DNA of 44,810 bases, taken from assembly GCA_036806345.1 (NCBI GenBank), contig DAIROT010000013.1, positions 1-44,810 of the forward strand. The letters run 5' to 3'. Origin of the DNA: QHCF01 sp003244275. GTDB taxonomy: Bacteria > Actinomycetota > Acidimicrobiia > Acidimicrobiales > QHCF01. This document shows, one piece after another, positions 25,590-34,303 of the stretch (position 1 is the first letter of the stretch; every line of letters begins with the position of its first letter). The notes under the pieces are model-generated. The model saw nothing but the letters and a program-made list of their open reading frames with translations. It searched no databases and had not been told where the DNA came from. Both the position numbers and the translations under genes were made by a program.

Positions 25590-26558
25590 TTGAGCTCTAT
25601 TTTGCCCAAGCGCCTTGGCCACTCACGCCCGGCCGGCTTCCCTCTGGGCCCCCCGACGTGGCCCGGCGGAGTCGAGCGGCCAGCCCTGGAGAAGTCCCTG
25701 GGGGTGGACTACGACACTGAGTGGTCCCGGCGCTGGCCAGCTCGGGCCGCCCGAGCGGTGATGCTGGAGGCGGTGACGGCGCCGGTGATGCAGGTCCTGG
25801 CGTCGCCCCGGGTGAGCGGTCGGGACCGTCTGGCCGACCTGGAGGCTCCGGTCATCTTTGCCGCCAACCACTCCAGCCACCTCGACACCGGGCTGCTGCT
25901 GGTGTGCATGCCCGAGCGCTTCCGGCGCCGGTGCGTGGTGGCGGCCGGCGCTGACTACTTCTTCGACCGTCGCTGGAAGGCGGCCATGTGGGCGCTGGCC
26001 ATTGCCGCCATACCCATCGAGCGCACCAGGGTCAGCCGGCGGGGCAGCGAGCTGGCCACCGACCTGCTGGGCGACGGATGGAACCTGGTCATCTTTCCCG
26101 AAGGGGGCCGCAGCCGGGACGGGTGGGGACAGCCATTCAAGGGCGGGCCCGCCTACCTGGCCAAGAAGGCCGATGCTCCAGTGGTCCCCGTGTACATGCA
26201 GGGCACCCGGCGCATCCTGGCCCGGGGGGCGTCGCGGATCCGCCGATCACCCACCACCGTCACCTTCGGGCCGGCCCTGTGGCCGACGCTCGACGAGGAC
26301 GCCCGGCGCTTCTCGGTCCGCATCGAAGCCGGCGTGGCCGCTCTTACCGACGAGGTGACCACGGACTGGTGGTCGGCCCGGCGGCGGGCGGCAGCAGGGA
26401 CCACCCCTGGCCTGACCGGCCCCGATGCGTCGGCTTGGCGACGGGCCTGGGCCCTCGATCAGGGGGCCCCGCGCCGGTCCGGAGAGGGTGCCCCGACCTG
26501 GCCACCGCTGGGTCGCTCGCCCTCGCGGGTGACCATGACCCCTCGGGCTCCGCTCTGA
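25590..26558 (+). CDS. PlsC-like 1-acylglycerol-3-phosphate acyltransferase
   Basis: A 322-residue acyltransferase. Motif I NHSSHLD (HX4D) lies near residues 92-98, motif III FPEGGRSRDG near 170, and VPVYMQGT is motif IV. It should transfer an acyl group to a glycerophosphate-type acceptor at the membrane face. The TTG at 25590 is chosen because GCAGG precedes it by 7 nt and the preceding gene ends 37 nt before; a later start is possible since the domain begins near residue 55. The C-terminal ~70 residues are low-complexity. Position after reductase, dehydrogenase and LarA-like genes points to a lipid pathway. Confidence 0.87.
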   Translation: MSSILPKRLGHSRPAGFPLGPPTWPGGVERPALEKSLGVDYDTEWSRRWPARAARAVMLEAVTAPVMQVLASPRVSGRDRLADLEAPVIFAANHSSHLDTGLLLVCMPERFRRRCVVAAGADYFFDRRWKAAMWALAIAAIPIERTRVSRRGSELATDLLGDGWNLVIFPEGGRSRDGWGQPFKGGPAYLAKKADAPVVPVYMQGTRRILARGASRIRRSPTTVTFGPALWPTLDEDARRFSVRIEAGVAALTDEVTTDWWSARRRAAAGTTPGLTGPDASAWRRAWALDQGAPRRSGEGAPTWPPLGRSPSRVTMTPRAPL

Positions 26559-26593
26559 TTGGACCGGCCGGCTGGAGCTGGCGCGACCGGCTG

Positions 26594-28840
26594 GTGGCCT
26601 CCGACCCGGGTCTGAACCGATTCCGCATGGCTGCCGGGAGCGTGCTGGGCATGGGAAGCGTGTTGGGCATCGAGCGCCTCTACGCCGGCCAGACCGGGGC
26701 CGGCTCCAAGGGCATCCTGATCGCCATGCTGCTGGGTGCGGTAGTGGCCATGATGGGCTCGATGGGCCTGTCTGGGACGGTCCGCGACAAGAGCGTCACG
26801 GCCATCTTCTTCCCCGTCGCCATCGGGAGCGGCATGGTCGTGGGCGCCGCCGTGGCCAGGCACCGCGACCTCCTGCTCGGCGTCTTCGTGATCGTCATGT
26901 TCGCGGCGGTGTATGTCAGGCGCTTCGGAACGCGCTATTTCGTCTACGGCTTCATGGGATGGATAGGTTACTTCTTCGCGTCTTTCCTCGGGGCTTCGTG
27001 GGCCACGCTGCCCACCCTGGTCATCGATGTGGTCATCGCCAGCGCCTGGGTACTGCTGTTGTCGTTGACCGTGCTGCGCACCCGCAGTGACCACGTGCTG
27101 CAACGCACGCTGGATGCCTTTGGGGCCCGAGCCCGGGCGGTGGCCGGGGCATCGGCTGAGTTGCTCGACGGATCCGACGCCATGCGCCAACGTCGCCGGC
27201 TGCAGCGTCGACAGGTCCGTTTGAACGAGACGTCCCTGATGATCGACGGTCAGCTCGGTGATGCCTCGGCTCTGCCCAGCCAGTGGTCGGCGCCGGCCCT
27301 GCGTCGCTGGCTGCTGGACGCCCAGCTGTCGATCGACGGGTTGGCCATGGCCGCCGTGGCCCTGTCGGTCGAAGCCGACGCAGGTGTGCTCCCAGCCCAG
27401 GCCGCCCAGGTGGCCAGGGCCCTGGGCGCGGGCGACCGACCTGGTGCCGAGCAGGCCGCTACCGCACTCCTCGATGCGGCCGCCCACCAACCGGGAGCAG
27501 GCACCGGGGCCCGCCACCAGGCTCGCCATCTGGCCATCGCCGTCCTCGATTACGTCGAGAGCGTCCGACACTGGTCCTCGCCGCCAGTGCCCGATTCGGC
27601 GGTGACCGACCCGGCGGTATCAGACAGGCAGGTTGACTTCGAGCCGGCCGTCACTCTCATGATGGGCAACCTGCCCGGCTCGGCTGCGGTGGCCAGAGAC
27701 CTCGCCCCGCGCGGGGGATGGAACCCGCTCAACCGTCTGGACCTCACGACTCGCCAGGCCATCCAGGTAGGTCTGGCCGGGGGTCTGGCCATCCTCGCCG
27801 GTCGCCAGCTGTCGCCGGTCCGCTATTACTGGGCCGTCATTGGCGCTTTCGTGATCTTCAGCGGCACGGCCACCCGATCGGAGACGCTGATCAAGGGATT
27901 CAACCGGGTTGTCGGCACCTTGGCTGGCCTGGGAGTGGCCATCGTCCTGGCCAATCTCACCGCCGGGAACTCCACCGCAGTGCTGATCGTGATCCTGGTC
28001 AGTGTCTTCTGTGGGTTCTATCTGATCCGGGTGTCCTACGCCTTCATGATCTTCTTCATCACGATCATGGTCGCTCAGCTCTACAGCGCGCTACACGAGT
28101 TCACCAGCCAGCTCCTGGTGCTGCGGTTGGAGGAGACGGCCATCGGTGCCGGCATCGGTATCACGGTGGCCCTCCTCTTCCTGCCGGTGAGCACACGCGA
28201 CACGGCCAGGACCGCCCGGGCTGGCTTCTACACGGCGCTACATGACCTGATCGAGGGGGTCGGCCACCGGCTGGCCCAGTCCGGTGAGGCGGTTGACCTC
28301 GATTTGGCGTCCCGCTCCCTCGACAACCGGCTCCAACAGCTCAACCTGGTCATGCAACCGCTGACCCGTCCGCTGCTCTTCGGCGCCGAGCCCGCCCCCG
28401 ACGACCAGTCCCCGGTCTCTGACGGCGCNNNNNNNNNNACCCTCTACACCGCCTGCGCCACCTTCGCCCGGGGCCTGACCGCGGCCGTGCGTCGCGGCCC
28501 GGCCGCTACCCAATCCGCCCATCCCAACGAGGCCATCCAGCTGGCTGAGGCCGGCCGGTCTCTGGCGGCGGCGGCGAAGGTGCTGGCCCAGGGCGATCGG
28601 GCCGGCAGTGTGGCCGCGGCGGCGGTTGAGCACCTCGACGACGCTGCCACCATCCTCGGCCGCGCCGGCCCGGATGAGCCCGAGGTGGACCCTGTCGAGC
28701 ACGCCCTGTCTCGGCTGCACCAAGCCCTGCGCCAGCTGGCCGGGTCGCCACCCACGTCGGTGTCGAACTCGTCCAACCACCCACCCCTCCGAGTGGACCA
28801 GGTGGCCAGCGCCACCAGCGCCACCGATCAGGGGATCTAA
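26594..28840 (+). CDS. FUSC-family membrane protein (spans gap)
   Basis: About 748 residues. Two blocks of TM helices (roughly 10-160 and 395-540; for example WAVIGAFVIFSGTATRSETL, then VSVFCGFYLIRVSYAFMIFF) flank and precede long cytoplasmic helical segments, the plan of FUSC/aromatic-acid exporter-like proteins. The start is uncertain: GTG 26594 is chosen, but WSWRDRL just upstream in frame looks conserved, so translation may begin further left within the plsC gene by overlap. Ten N at 28429-28438 lie near the C-terminus and the frame continues unchanged across them. Likely co-transcribed with the lipid operon; transport substrate unknown. Confidence 0.82.
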   Translation: MASDPGLNRFRMAAGSVLGMGSVLGIERLYAGQTGAGSKGILIAMLLGAVVAMMGSMGLSGTVRDKSVTAIFFPVAIGSGMVVGAAVARHRDLLLGVFVIVMFAAVYVRRFGTRYFVYGFMGWIGYFFASFLGASWATLPTLVIDVVIASAWVLLLSLTVLRTRSDHVLQRTLDAFGARARAVAGASAELLDGSDAMRQRRRLQRRQVRLNETSLMIDGQLGDASALPSQWSAPALRRWLLDAQLSIDGLAMAAVALSVEADAGVLPAQAAQVARALGAGDRPGAEQAATALLDAAAHQPGAGTGARHQARHLAIAVLDYVESVRHWSSPPVPDSAVTDPAVSDRQVDFEPAVTLMMGNLPGSAAVARDLAPRGGWNPLNRLDLTTRQAIQVGLAGGLAILAGRQLSPVRYYWAVIGAFVIFSGTATRSETLIKGFNRVVGTLAGLGVAIVLANLTAGNSTAVLIVILVSVFCGFYLIRVSYAFMIFFITIMVAQLYSALHEFTSQLLVLRLEETAIGAGIGITVALLFLPVSTRDTARTARAGFYTALHDLIEGVGHRLAQSGEAVDLDLASRSLDNRLQQLNLVMQPLTRPLLFGAEPAPDDQSPVSDGXXXXTLYTACATFARGLTAAVRRGPAATQSAHPNEAIQLAEAGRSLAAAAKVLAQGDRAGSVAAAAVEHLDDAATILGRAGPDEPEVDPVEHALSRLHQALRQLAGSPPTSVSNSSNHPPLRVDQVASATSATDQGI
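28429..28438. other. Assembly gap (10 N)
   Basis: Ten ambiguous bases inside the FUSC gene; the reading frame matches on both sides. Confidence 0.95.
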
Positions 28841-28850
28841 CCTCGATCTC

Positions 28851-29486
28851 ATGGACCTGTTCAACCACCGAGCCCACCAAGCCGCCCACGACCTGGCCAC
28901 CTGGCAGGCGGTGGACACCGAGCTGCGTCATTACCTGGAGGAGATCGACCAGAACCTCCCCAGCGATCAGCCCGAGGGAATCGTCCTGGCCCCCGGCGAG
29001 CAACTGGTGCTCGATGCCAGCCCGATAGGCCTGATGGAACCCCACCGGGCCCGGGGCACCTACGAAGGTGGCTACGCCGGGGTGAGCCTGGGGTCGATCG
29101 GCGGCATACGCCCCCGGATCGGAGCCACCAGGGGCCACTACGTCCAGGGCCCGGAGGTGCAGCAGGTGATGGACACGGGGCGGGTGGTGGTCACCACCGA
29201 GCGCATCGTGTTCACCGGGCCGCTCCACGCCATGACCTGGCCGCTGGCCAAGCTGCTGGGCGTCAACCCCGCCCAGGGAGCACCAGCGACCACCCTCCTG
29301 CCGGTCCAGGGACGGGAGAAGGTCGACGCGTTGGTGGCCGACAACGCCAGCGCCGACGAGCTGCGATTCCGGATCAAGCTGGCTCAGGCCCACCACCAGG
29401 GAGCGGCGGCAGTGGCCGCCTACAAGGCGGAGCTGACCGACGAGCTGACCCGGCACCAGACGACCAAGCCAACCGCCTCGGCCTAG
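28851..29486 (+). CDS. Hypothetical protein with PH-like segment
   Basis: A 211-residue soluble protein. GRVVVTTERIVFTGP (about residues 106-120) is typical of bacterial PH-like or membrane-associated regulatory domains, where a strand pair VVTxxRIVF recurs. The C-terminus is helical and charged. No enzyme motifs seen. TAACCT lies 7 nt before the ATG with no Shine-Dalgarno, so it may also have its own leaderless promoter 10 nt after the FUSC stop. Confidence 0.65.
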   Translation: MDLFNHRAHQAAHDLATWQAVDTELRHYLEEIDQNLPSDQPEGIVLAPGEQLVLDASPIGLMEPHRARGTYEGGYAGVSLGSIGGIRPRIGATRGHYVQGPEVQQVMDTGRVVVTTERIVFTGPLHAMTWPLAKLLGVNPAQGAPATTLLPVQGREKVDALVADNASADELRFRIKLAQAHHQGAAAVAAYKAELTDELTRHQTTKPTASA

Positions 29487-29598
29487 CCCGTCGGCCCCGG
29501 GGGCTCACGGTGCTGGTCATCTACGACGGAGCGTTGCCTCAGGTTTGCGGCTACCTGATCTTCCGTTGCTCGGAGCGAGGTCGCTACCACTCGGCCGC

Positions 29599-29894
29599 TT
29601 AGATGAAGTCGGCGGCGGGCCGGCGGAGCCACTGCATGATTCGCATGGCCAGGCCCATGTTGGTGGCGTACCGGGCGGTACGGACGCCCGTCAGCTGATT
29701 GGCGCGGCAGCGCAGCTGGTGGGCGAGTTGCGGCCAGGAAGGTGCTCTGCGCTCCGGTGAGCGTTCAGCGCGGCATATAGGGAGGAGAATGGCCCGGACG
29801 GTTCGATTTTGAAGTCCGCCGGGCGTCCCTCGTCAAACACCAGTGACAGACCAGGGTCCATCTCGACGGGTCCATCGGCGCTGGCGGTCGTCAA
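29599..29894 (-). pseudogene. Possible frameshifted small gene
   Basis: A TTG overlapping the stop of the SRPBCC gene (TTGA) opens a 67-codon frame (29894-29691). A second frame, rich in GC-ending codons, continues from about 29760 to a TAA at 29599 and reads protein-like (RTARYATNMGLAMRIMQWLR). Together they suggest one gene broken by a frameshift, or two overlapping short ORFs. No family recognised. The remaining 29487-29598 shows nothing clear. Confidence 0.28.
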
Positions 29895-30307
29895 TGCCGC
29901 TCGGACTCGGCGAGGATTTTGGCCATTACGATGGGGAACCCGGCGGCGATCTTTTGTCCCACCAGCCGGCCCCAGAGCCTGGCCATGGGACCAGTAAAAC
30001 GGACCCTGTGCGTGAAGCTCGTCGCCTCGGACGATGACGCCAATTCATGTTCGAAATGCATGCGCGCCCCAGGAAAGCGAGTCTCGCAGTCAAAACGGCT
30101 CAACGGCTCGAGGCGAGTGACCTTGACTTGGGATCGAGGTCCCCGGGCGGGCTTGACCGAGCCGGTAGCCCCTAGGTCCAGGGGGCCTTCAAGGTGTGCC
30201 TCAACGGTATCAGGATCGTCCTTCGCCCAGCAGGCGAGGTCCGTCCAGCGGGACCAGACGGCCTCCGAGTCGACCGCGCCCACGACGGTGTGCTCCCGGG
30301 CCCACAC
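29891..30307 (-). CDS. SRPBCC (polyketide cyclase-like) protein
   Basis: A 138-residue SRPBCC/START-fold protein: HTVVGAVDSEAVWSRWTDLA is the characteristic first strand and helix, DLGATGSVKP follows, and the C-terminal long helix is GRLVGQKIAAGFPIVMAKIL. Such proteins bind a hydrophobic ligand or act as cyclases. GTG 30307 is chosen because the fold begins right after it; a TTG at 30391 in frame would add 28 residues of no recognisable fold. Substrate unknown. Confidence 0.72.
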   Translation of the reverse strand: MWAREHTVVGAVDSEAVWSRWTDLACWAKDDPDTVEAHLEGPLDLGATGSVKPARGPRSQVKVTRLEPLSRFDCETRFPGARMHFEHELASSSEATSFTHRVRFTGPMARLWGRLVGQKIAAGFPIVMAKILAESERH

Positions 30308-30452
30308 CCCAACAGCATGCCACACGCCCGTCGCCCGTGAGCCACCGACAACTGTCGATCCGCCGGGTGACGTCAGGAGCAAACAAGACAAGCCAGATAC
30401 CCTTGAAGGCTGGAAGACCGTGCAGGGTTGCGCTCACGCCGGCGTTCCATAC

Positions 30453-32396
30453 TCAGCCGTTGAGGCCGGCCAGGCTGATCTCGCCCGGCTCGTCCGCTGT
30501 CACCTCGAGATGCGCCGGCTCGGACTGGCCCTCGAACTGGATTCGGTACAGCTCGGCATACAGACCGCCTGCAGCCAGCAAATCCTCGTGGCGTCCCTGC
30601 TCGACAATGCGGCCATCGTCGATGACCAGGATCCGGTCCGCCTCTCGTACGGTGGACAGCCGATGGGCGATTACCAGTGACGTGCGCCCCTTCAGGGCCG
30701 AGCGCAGTGCCTCCTGCACCGCCGCCTCGGACTCGGAGTCGAGATGGGCGGTGGCCTCGTCCAGCACCACCACATCGGGGGCCTTGAGCAGGAGACGGGC
30801 AATGGCCAAGCGCTGCTTCTCGCCCCCCGACAGCCGGTAGCCACGGTCGCCGACCAGGGTGTCCAGCCCGTCGGGCAGCGACTCCACCAAGGCCAGGATG
30901 TGGGCCGCCCGGAGCGCGCCAACCAGCTCCTCATCGGTGGCCTCGGGCCGGGCGTACAGAAGGTTGGACCGGATCGTCTCGTGGAACAGGTGGGCATCCT
31001 GGGTGACCACGCCCACCACCTCGGACAGTGAAGGCAGGGTGGCATCTCGGACATCGATCCCATTGACCCGCACTGCCCCCTGGCGCACGTCATACAGGCG
31101 GGGCACCAGATGGCTGAGGGTGGTCTTGCCCGCACCCGACGGCCCCACCAGCGCCACCAGCTCGCCCGGCTCAGCGGTGAAACTCACATCGAACAGCACC
31201 TGTTGGGACGGAGCAGACTCCAGCACGGCCACCGACTCGAGCGAGGCGAGGGAGACCTCCTCGGCTCTCGGGTAGCTGAAGTCGACGTGGTCGAACTCGA
31301 TCCGGGCCGGGCCGCGGGGTACGTCCACCGCGTCCGGCTTCTCGTCGATGCCGGGTCGAAGGTCGAGGACCTCGAAAATCCGGTCGAACGAGACCAGCGT
31401 CGTCATCACGTCCACTTGCACATTGGACAGGGCGGTGAGCGGGCCGTACAGGCGGTTCAGGTAAGCGGTGAGAGCCACGACCGTGCCCACGTTGAGCGCG
31501 CCGCGAACGGCCATGGCGCCGCCCCAGCCGTAGACCAGGGCGGTGGCCAGTGATGCAGTCAAGATGAGGGCCATGTAGAACAAGCGGGCGTACATAGCCT
31601 GGGTGATGCCGATGTCACGCACCCGACCGGCCTTGGCCTCGAAGGTCCGTCGCTCCTCGCCGGGTCGGCCGAACAGCTTGACCAGGAGGGCCCCGGCCAC
31701 GTTGAAGCGCTCGGTCATGGTCGTGTTCATCTCGGCGTTGAGGGCGTAGGACTCGCGGGTGATCGATGACAGGCGCCGTCCCACCCGCCGGGCCGGGATC
31801 ACAAAGACAGGTAGAATCACGAGAGCCACCAAGGTGATCTGCCACGAGAGCACGAGCATGGCGGCCAATACCAGGGTCACGCCCACCAGGTTGGAGACGA
31901 CCGAGGACAAGGTGTCGGTGAAGGCCTGCTGGGCACCCAGCACGTCGTTGTTGAGACGGGTGATCAGGGCACCGGTCTGGGTCCTGGTGAAGAAGGCCAC
32001 TGGCATCCGCTGGATATGCCCGAAGACCTTCGATCGCAGATCGAAGATCACGCCCTCCCCCACCCGAGCTGAGACCCAACGCTGGCCAACCAGCAGGGCG
32101 GCGTCGACCACCGCCAGGACAGCTACCACCAAGGCCAGCTCAACCACCAGTCCCACCCGGTGGCCGAGAATTCCCTTGTTGATGATGGCTCGGTAGATGA
32201 GTGGGTTGGCCGCCCCCACCACCGCGTCCAGCACGATGAACACCAAGAAGAGGATCAGGATCCGCCGGTAGGGGCGGCCGAAGGCCAACATGCGCCGGGC
32301 CGTCCCCGGAGTGATCCGAACGTTGGTGACCGACTCATCCCGCCTCATCGAGCGCATGGCCGGACCCCACGTCCGGGCGCCCATACCTGGTGTCAT
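30453..32396 (-). CDS. ABC exporter, fused permease-ATPase
   Basis: A 647-residue half-transporter. Six TM helices (about 40-310) are followed by the nucleotide-binding domain: Walker A GPSGAGKTT, Q-loop VVTQDAHLF, signature LSGGEKQR, Walker B VVVLDEAT, H-loop IAHRLS. It should form a homodimer exporting a drug, lipid or peptide. The ATG at 32396 is preceded by GAAGG; a longer frame to 32444 lacks support. Monocistronic; the operon of acyl-CoA reductase and PlsC lies nearby on the other strand, so a lipid substrate is possible but unproven. Confidence 0.92.
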   Translation of the reverse strand: MTPGMGARTWGPAMRSMRRDESVTNVRITPGTARRMLAFGRPYRRILILFLVFIVLDAVVGAANPLIYRAIINKGILGHRVGLVVELALVVAVLAVVDAALLVGQRWVSARVGEGVIFDLRSKVFGHIQRMPVAFFTRTQTGALITRLNNDVLGAQQAFTDTLSSVVSNLVGVTLVLAAMLVLSWQITLVALVILPVFVIPARRVGRRLSSITRESYALNAEMNTTMTERFNVAGALLVKLFGRPGEERRTFEAKAGRVRDIGITQAMYARLFYMALILTASLATALVYGWGGAMAVRGALNVGTVVALTAYLNRLYGPLTALSNVQVDVMTTLVSFDRIFEVLDLRPGIDEKPDAVDVPRGPARIEFDHVDFSYPRAEEVSLASLESVAVLESAPSQQVLFDVSFTAEPGELVALVGPSGAGKTTLSHLVPRLYDVRQGAVRVNGIDVRDATLPSLSEVVGVVTQDAHLFHETIRSNLLYARPEATDEELVGALRAAHILALVESLPDGLDTLVGDRGYRLSGGEKQRLAIARLLLKAPDVVVLDEATAHLDSESEAAVQEALRSALKGRTSLVIAHRLSTVREADRILVIDDGRIVEQGRHEDLLAAGGLYAELYRIQFEGQSEPAHLEVTADEPGEISLAGLNG

Positions 32397-32498
32397 GGCA
32401 CCTTCAACCCCGAGTGGGGGCCAAACATTGCCGACGCGCTGCAATCCACCGCCTCTCGGGAGCGCGCCGGCAGGTCCGGCCCGGACCCCCGGTTTGGG

Positions 32499-32888
32499 CT
32501 ACATGGCGCGAAGGTCTTCGACCGCGCAGGGAGCGTCGGGAAGCTCAATGAGCTCCGGGTCACCGGTCAGGAGGACCAGGCCATGAGCAGCGGCTGTGAC
32601 AGCGGCGAAGCAATCGCCGAGGGCAATCGGAGCACGGGCCTTCAGCCGGGCCGCCTCAACCATCCGGGCGGTGCCCGGCAGCTCTGGAGCGAGGCTGGCC
32701 CGAAGCGCGCCCAGTGTCTCATCGGCGACCGGGCGCCCGTGGTCGCGCTCCAAGCGATAGTAGACCTCGACGAGATTGATCCAGCTGATAACCGGCCGCG
32801 AAGCGATCAGGTCATTCACGCGGGAGAGTGTGGGTTCCTCGCCGTCGAGCCATGCCAGAACCGCCCACGAGTCCAGGCAGGCGCTCAT
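32499..32888 (-). CDS. vapC: VapC-like PIN-domain toxin
   Basis: A 129-residue PIN-domain protein. Conserved acidic residues are Asp6 (ACLDSWAVLAW), Glu in INLVEVYYRL, Asp in ALGDCFAA and Asp in TGDPEL, the quartet that binds metal for RNA cleavage. Its ATG overlaps the antitoxin stop (ATGA). Typical VapC toxins cut tRNA or rRNA; here tRNA-Cys lies close by but nothing links it as target. Confidence 0.9.
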   Translation of the reverse strand: MSACLDSWAVLAWLDGEEPTLSRVNDLIASRPVISWINLVEVYYRLERDHGRPVADETLGALRASLAPELPGTARMVEAARLKARAPIALGDCFAAVTAAAHGLVLLTGDPELIELPDAPCAVEDLRAM

Positions 32889-33100
32889 CGAGGCTCTCGT
32901 CCCCGATCCTTGAGCAGCCGCGACGCCATGCCGCTTCTCGCGAACCGACCACCCAAGGCGACGGGCAGACGCGAAGCCCTGAGCACGATCTGTCCATCAT
33001 TCAGCTCGAAGTTGACCTCGTCCCCAGGATGCAGGTTCATCTGATCCCGCAGCCCCTTCGGGATGACGACCTGGCCCTTTGTCCCCACGCGCCCAGTCAT
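32885..33100 (-). CDS. vapB: VapB-like AbrB/MazE-type antitoxin
   Basis: A 71-residue protein. The N-terminal swapped-hairpin DNA-binding domain reads RVGTKGQVVIPKGLRDQ and HPGDEVNFEL, and the C-terminal tail would wrap the toxin. It is co-translated with vapC. The ATG is itself part of a perfect palindrome that includes the -10 box, so autorepression is very likely. Confidence 0.88.
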   Translation of the reverse strand: MTGRVGTKGQVVIPKGLRDQMNLHPGDEVNFELNDGQIVLRASRLPVALGGRFARSGMASRLLKDRGREPR

Positions 33101-33114
33101 ACTCAGTGAGTATA
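33099..33114 (-). promoter_or_regulatory. vapBC promoter/operator palindrome over start codon
   Basis: ATACTCA-G-TGAGTAT (33099-33113) is a perfect 7-bp inverted repeat. On the minus strand it contains TATACT as -10 (33114-33109), 8 nt before the vapB ATG (33100), so the leader is nearly absent. VapB binding here would block transcription start directly. Confidence 0.6.
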
Positions 33115-33122
33115 ACTACAGT

Positions 33123-33233
33123 TCAGCTAGTGGCGGCCACGGCGGCCGCTCGGTTCCCTTGCACGACGAGACGGTGCAGCTCGACCATGGCCACTACCTG
33201 GGCCAGATCGAGCGAGGCGTCGTTTACCGCCAC
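33123..33233 (-). CDS. Very short hypothetical ORF upstream of vapBC
   Basis: A 36-codon frame (GTG start) reads AVNDASLDLAQVVAMVELHR, which looks protein-like with GC-ending codons; in-frame codons upstream (DDWLV) extend it to a stop. It ends 22 nt before vapB. It may be a remnant of a longer gene or a small protein. Not recognised. Confidence 0.25.
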   Translation of the reverse strand: MAVNDASLDLAQVVAMVELHRLVVQGNRAAAVAATS

Positions 33234-33296
33234 CAGCCAGTCGTCAGGGTGGCAGAGGATTCACGCCCTCTTCCGATCTCTCGCCGGATTTTGCCG

Positions 33297-33368
33297 AGGC
33301 GGCGCTGGGAATCGAACCCAGGTACAGGGCTTTGCAGGCCCTTGCCTAAACCACTCGGCCACGCCGCC
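33297..33368 (-). tRNA. tRNA-Cys (GCA)
   Basis: A complete cloverleaf on the minus strand. The acceptor GGCGGCG pairs perfectly with CGCCGCC. The anticodon stem AGGGC/GCCCU holds loop CTGCAAA (anticodon GCA at 33335-33333). The T-arm CTGGG-TTCGATT-CCCAG is perfect. The discriminator base is U, as expected for cysteine. CCA is not encoded. Confidence 0.96.
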
Positions 33369-33457
33369 ACTACCAGCGCCCACCCTAGCGGCCGGGCGGG
33401 TCGAGACCCATCTTCCGAAGTTGGCCGGTCCGGTGGCTCCGGTACTGTGGCCACCGA

Positions 33458-34063
33458 ATGCCCGACGAAGCGACCCGACCGGCGACCTTGCCTCCTGGGC
33501 CGCCAGTTGAACGCCAACGTGTCTTCAGGCCGGGTCCGGGCATGCTGGTGCTGCCCATCGTGCTCCTCTTCGCATTGGCCGGGGTGGGCGCCCTGGTGCT
33601 GGCCGGCACCCATGGGACCAGCCCACCGGCCCCTGCCAGTCCCAAGGGGCCGATCCTGGCCGCCACGGACGGTGCTGTGATCTTCAGACCCCTGGAACAT
33701 GCCGGTGAGCCCCCGAACGACATCCTCGGCCAGCTGCCCGTCCCGGTGGCGGCCAACGCGGTGGGCCGCCAGAACCACGACCGGGGCAATGGCGTCTACG
33801 ACCGGGAAGTGGGCCTGAGAGTGCCTGCCTCCTACGCCCAAGTGGTGGCTTTCTACCAAGCCGAGCTGGTCAGTCACCACTGGGTGATCGTCTCCCAGGG
33901 CCCCCCCCGCAGCGGTACCGGTCGAGAGCTGCTGGCCCGTCGGCCCAGCAGTGACGGCTTTTTCTGGGAGGTCGGCGCTACCATCCGGGAGGCCACTCCA
34001 GGAATCAGTTCACCCGCCACAGCCCTCCAACTGCGGCTGCTGGAGGATGAGGAGCAGCAGTAA
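33458..34063 (+). CDS. Membrane-anchored hypothetical protein
   Basis: A 201-residue protein with a short Pro-rich cytoplasmic N-terminus, one TM (about 28-50, MLVLPIVLLFALAGVGALVL) and an exported domain of about 145 residues containing LRVPASYAQVVAFYQAEL and HHWVIVSQGP, a pattern seen in uncharacterised secreted proteins where a helix precedes a strand. No enzyme motif. TACTGT 9 nt before the ATG is a candidate -10 for a short-leader mRNA. Confidence 0.7.
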   Translation: MPDEATRPATLPPGPPVERQRVFRPGPGMLVLPIVLLFALAGVGALVLAGTHGTSPPAPASPKGPILAATDGAVIFRPLEHAGEPPNDILGQLPVPVAANAVGRQNHDRGNGVYDREVGLRVPASYAQVVAFYQAELVSHHWVIVSQGPPRSGTGRELLARRPSSDGFFWEVGATIREATPGISSPATALQLRLLEDEEQQ

Positions 34064-34075
34064 CCACTGCTGCTC
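34052..34075 (+). terminator. Hairpin at stop codon
   Basis: GAGCAGCAG and CTGCTGCTC form a perfect 9-bp stem with a 6-nt loop containing the TAA. No U-run follows, so termination is uncertain. From here to 34303 I see only a proline-codon-rich stretch on the minus strand and no gene. Confidence 0.35.
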
Positions 34076-34303
34076 AGGGCGCTCAGGCTGGTAGAGGCTG
34101 GGGCAGAAGCGGGGGCACTGGGTCGCCCGGCACCGGACCTGGCCCGGGGACCGGATCGGGCATGGGTGGCGGCGGAGGGGGATCAACTCAAGAGTTGGCA
34201 GGTGACCTCATCCCAGTGTTCCTACCCGACAGCTCGTGACGCAATCCCCCACGACCGAGATCCGCACCTCACAATCCGAGAATGCTTTCCCTTTGGGAAA
34301 GGA

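Noticed and set aside
33063..33680. A 205-codon plus-strand frame across tRNA-Cys
   Set aside because: It crosses the antisense of a perfect tRNA and overlaps the real membrane protein gene in another frame.
34080..34200. Proline-rich minus-strand peptide
   Set aside because: About 32 codons bounded by stops, no start with a ribosome site, low-complexity only.
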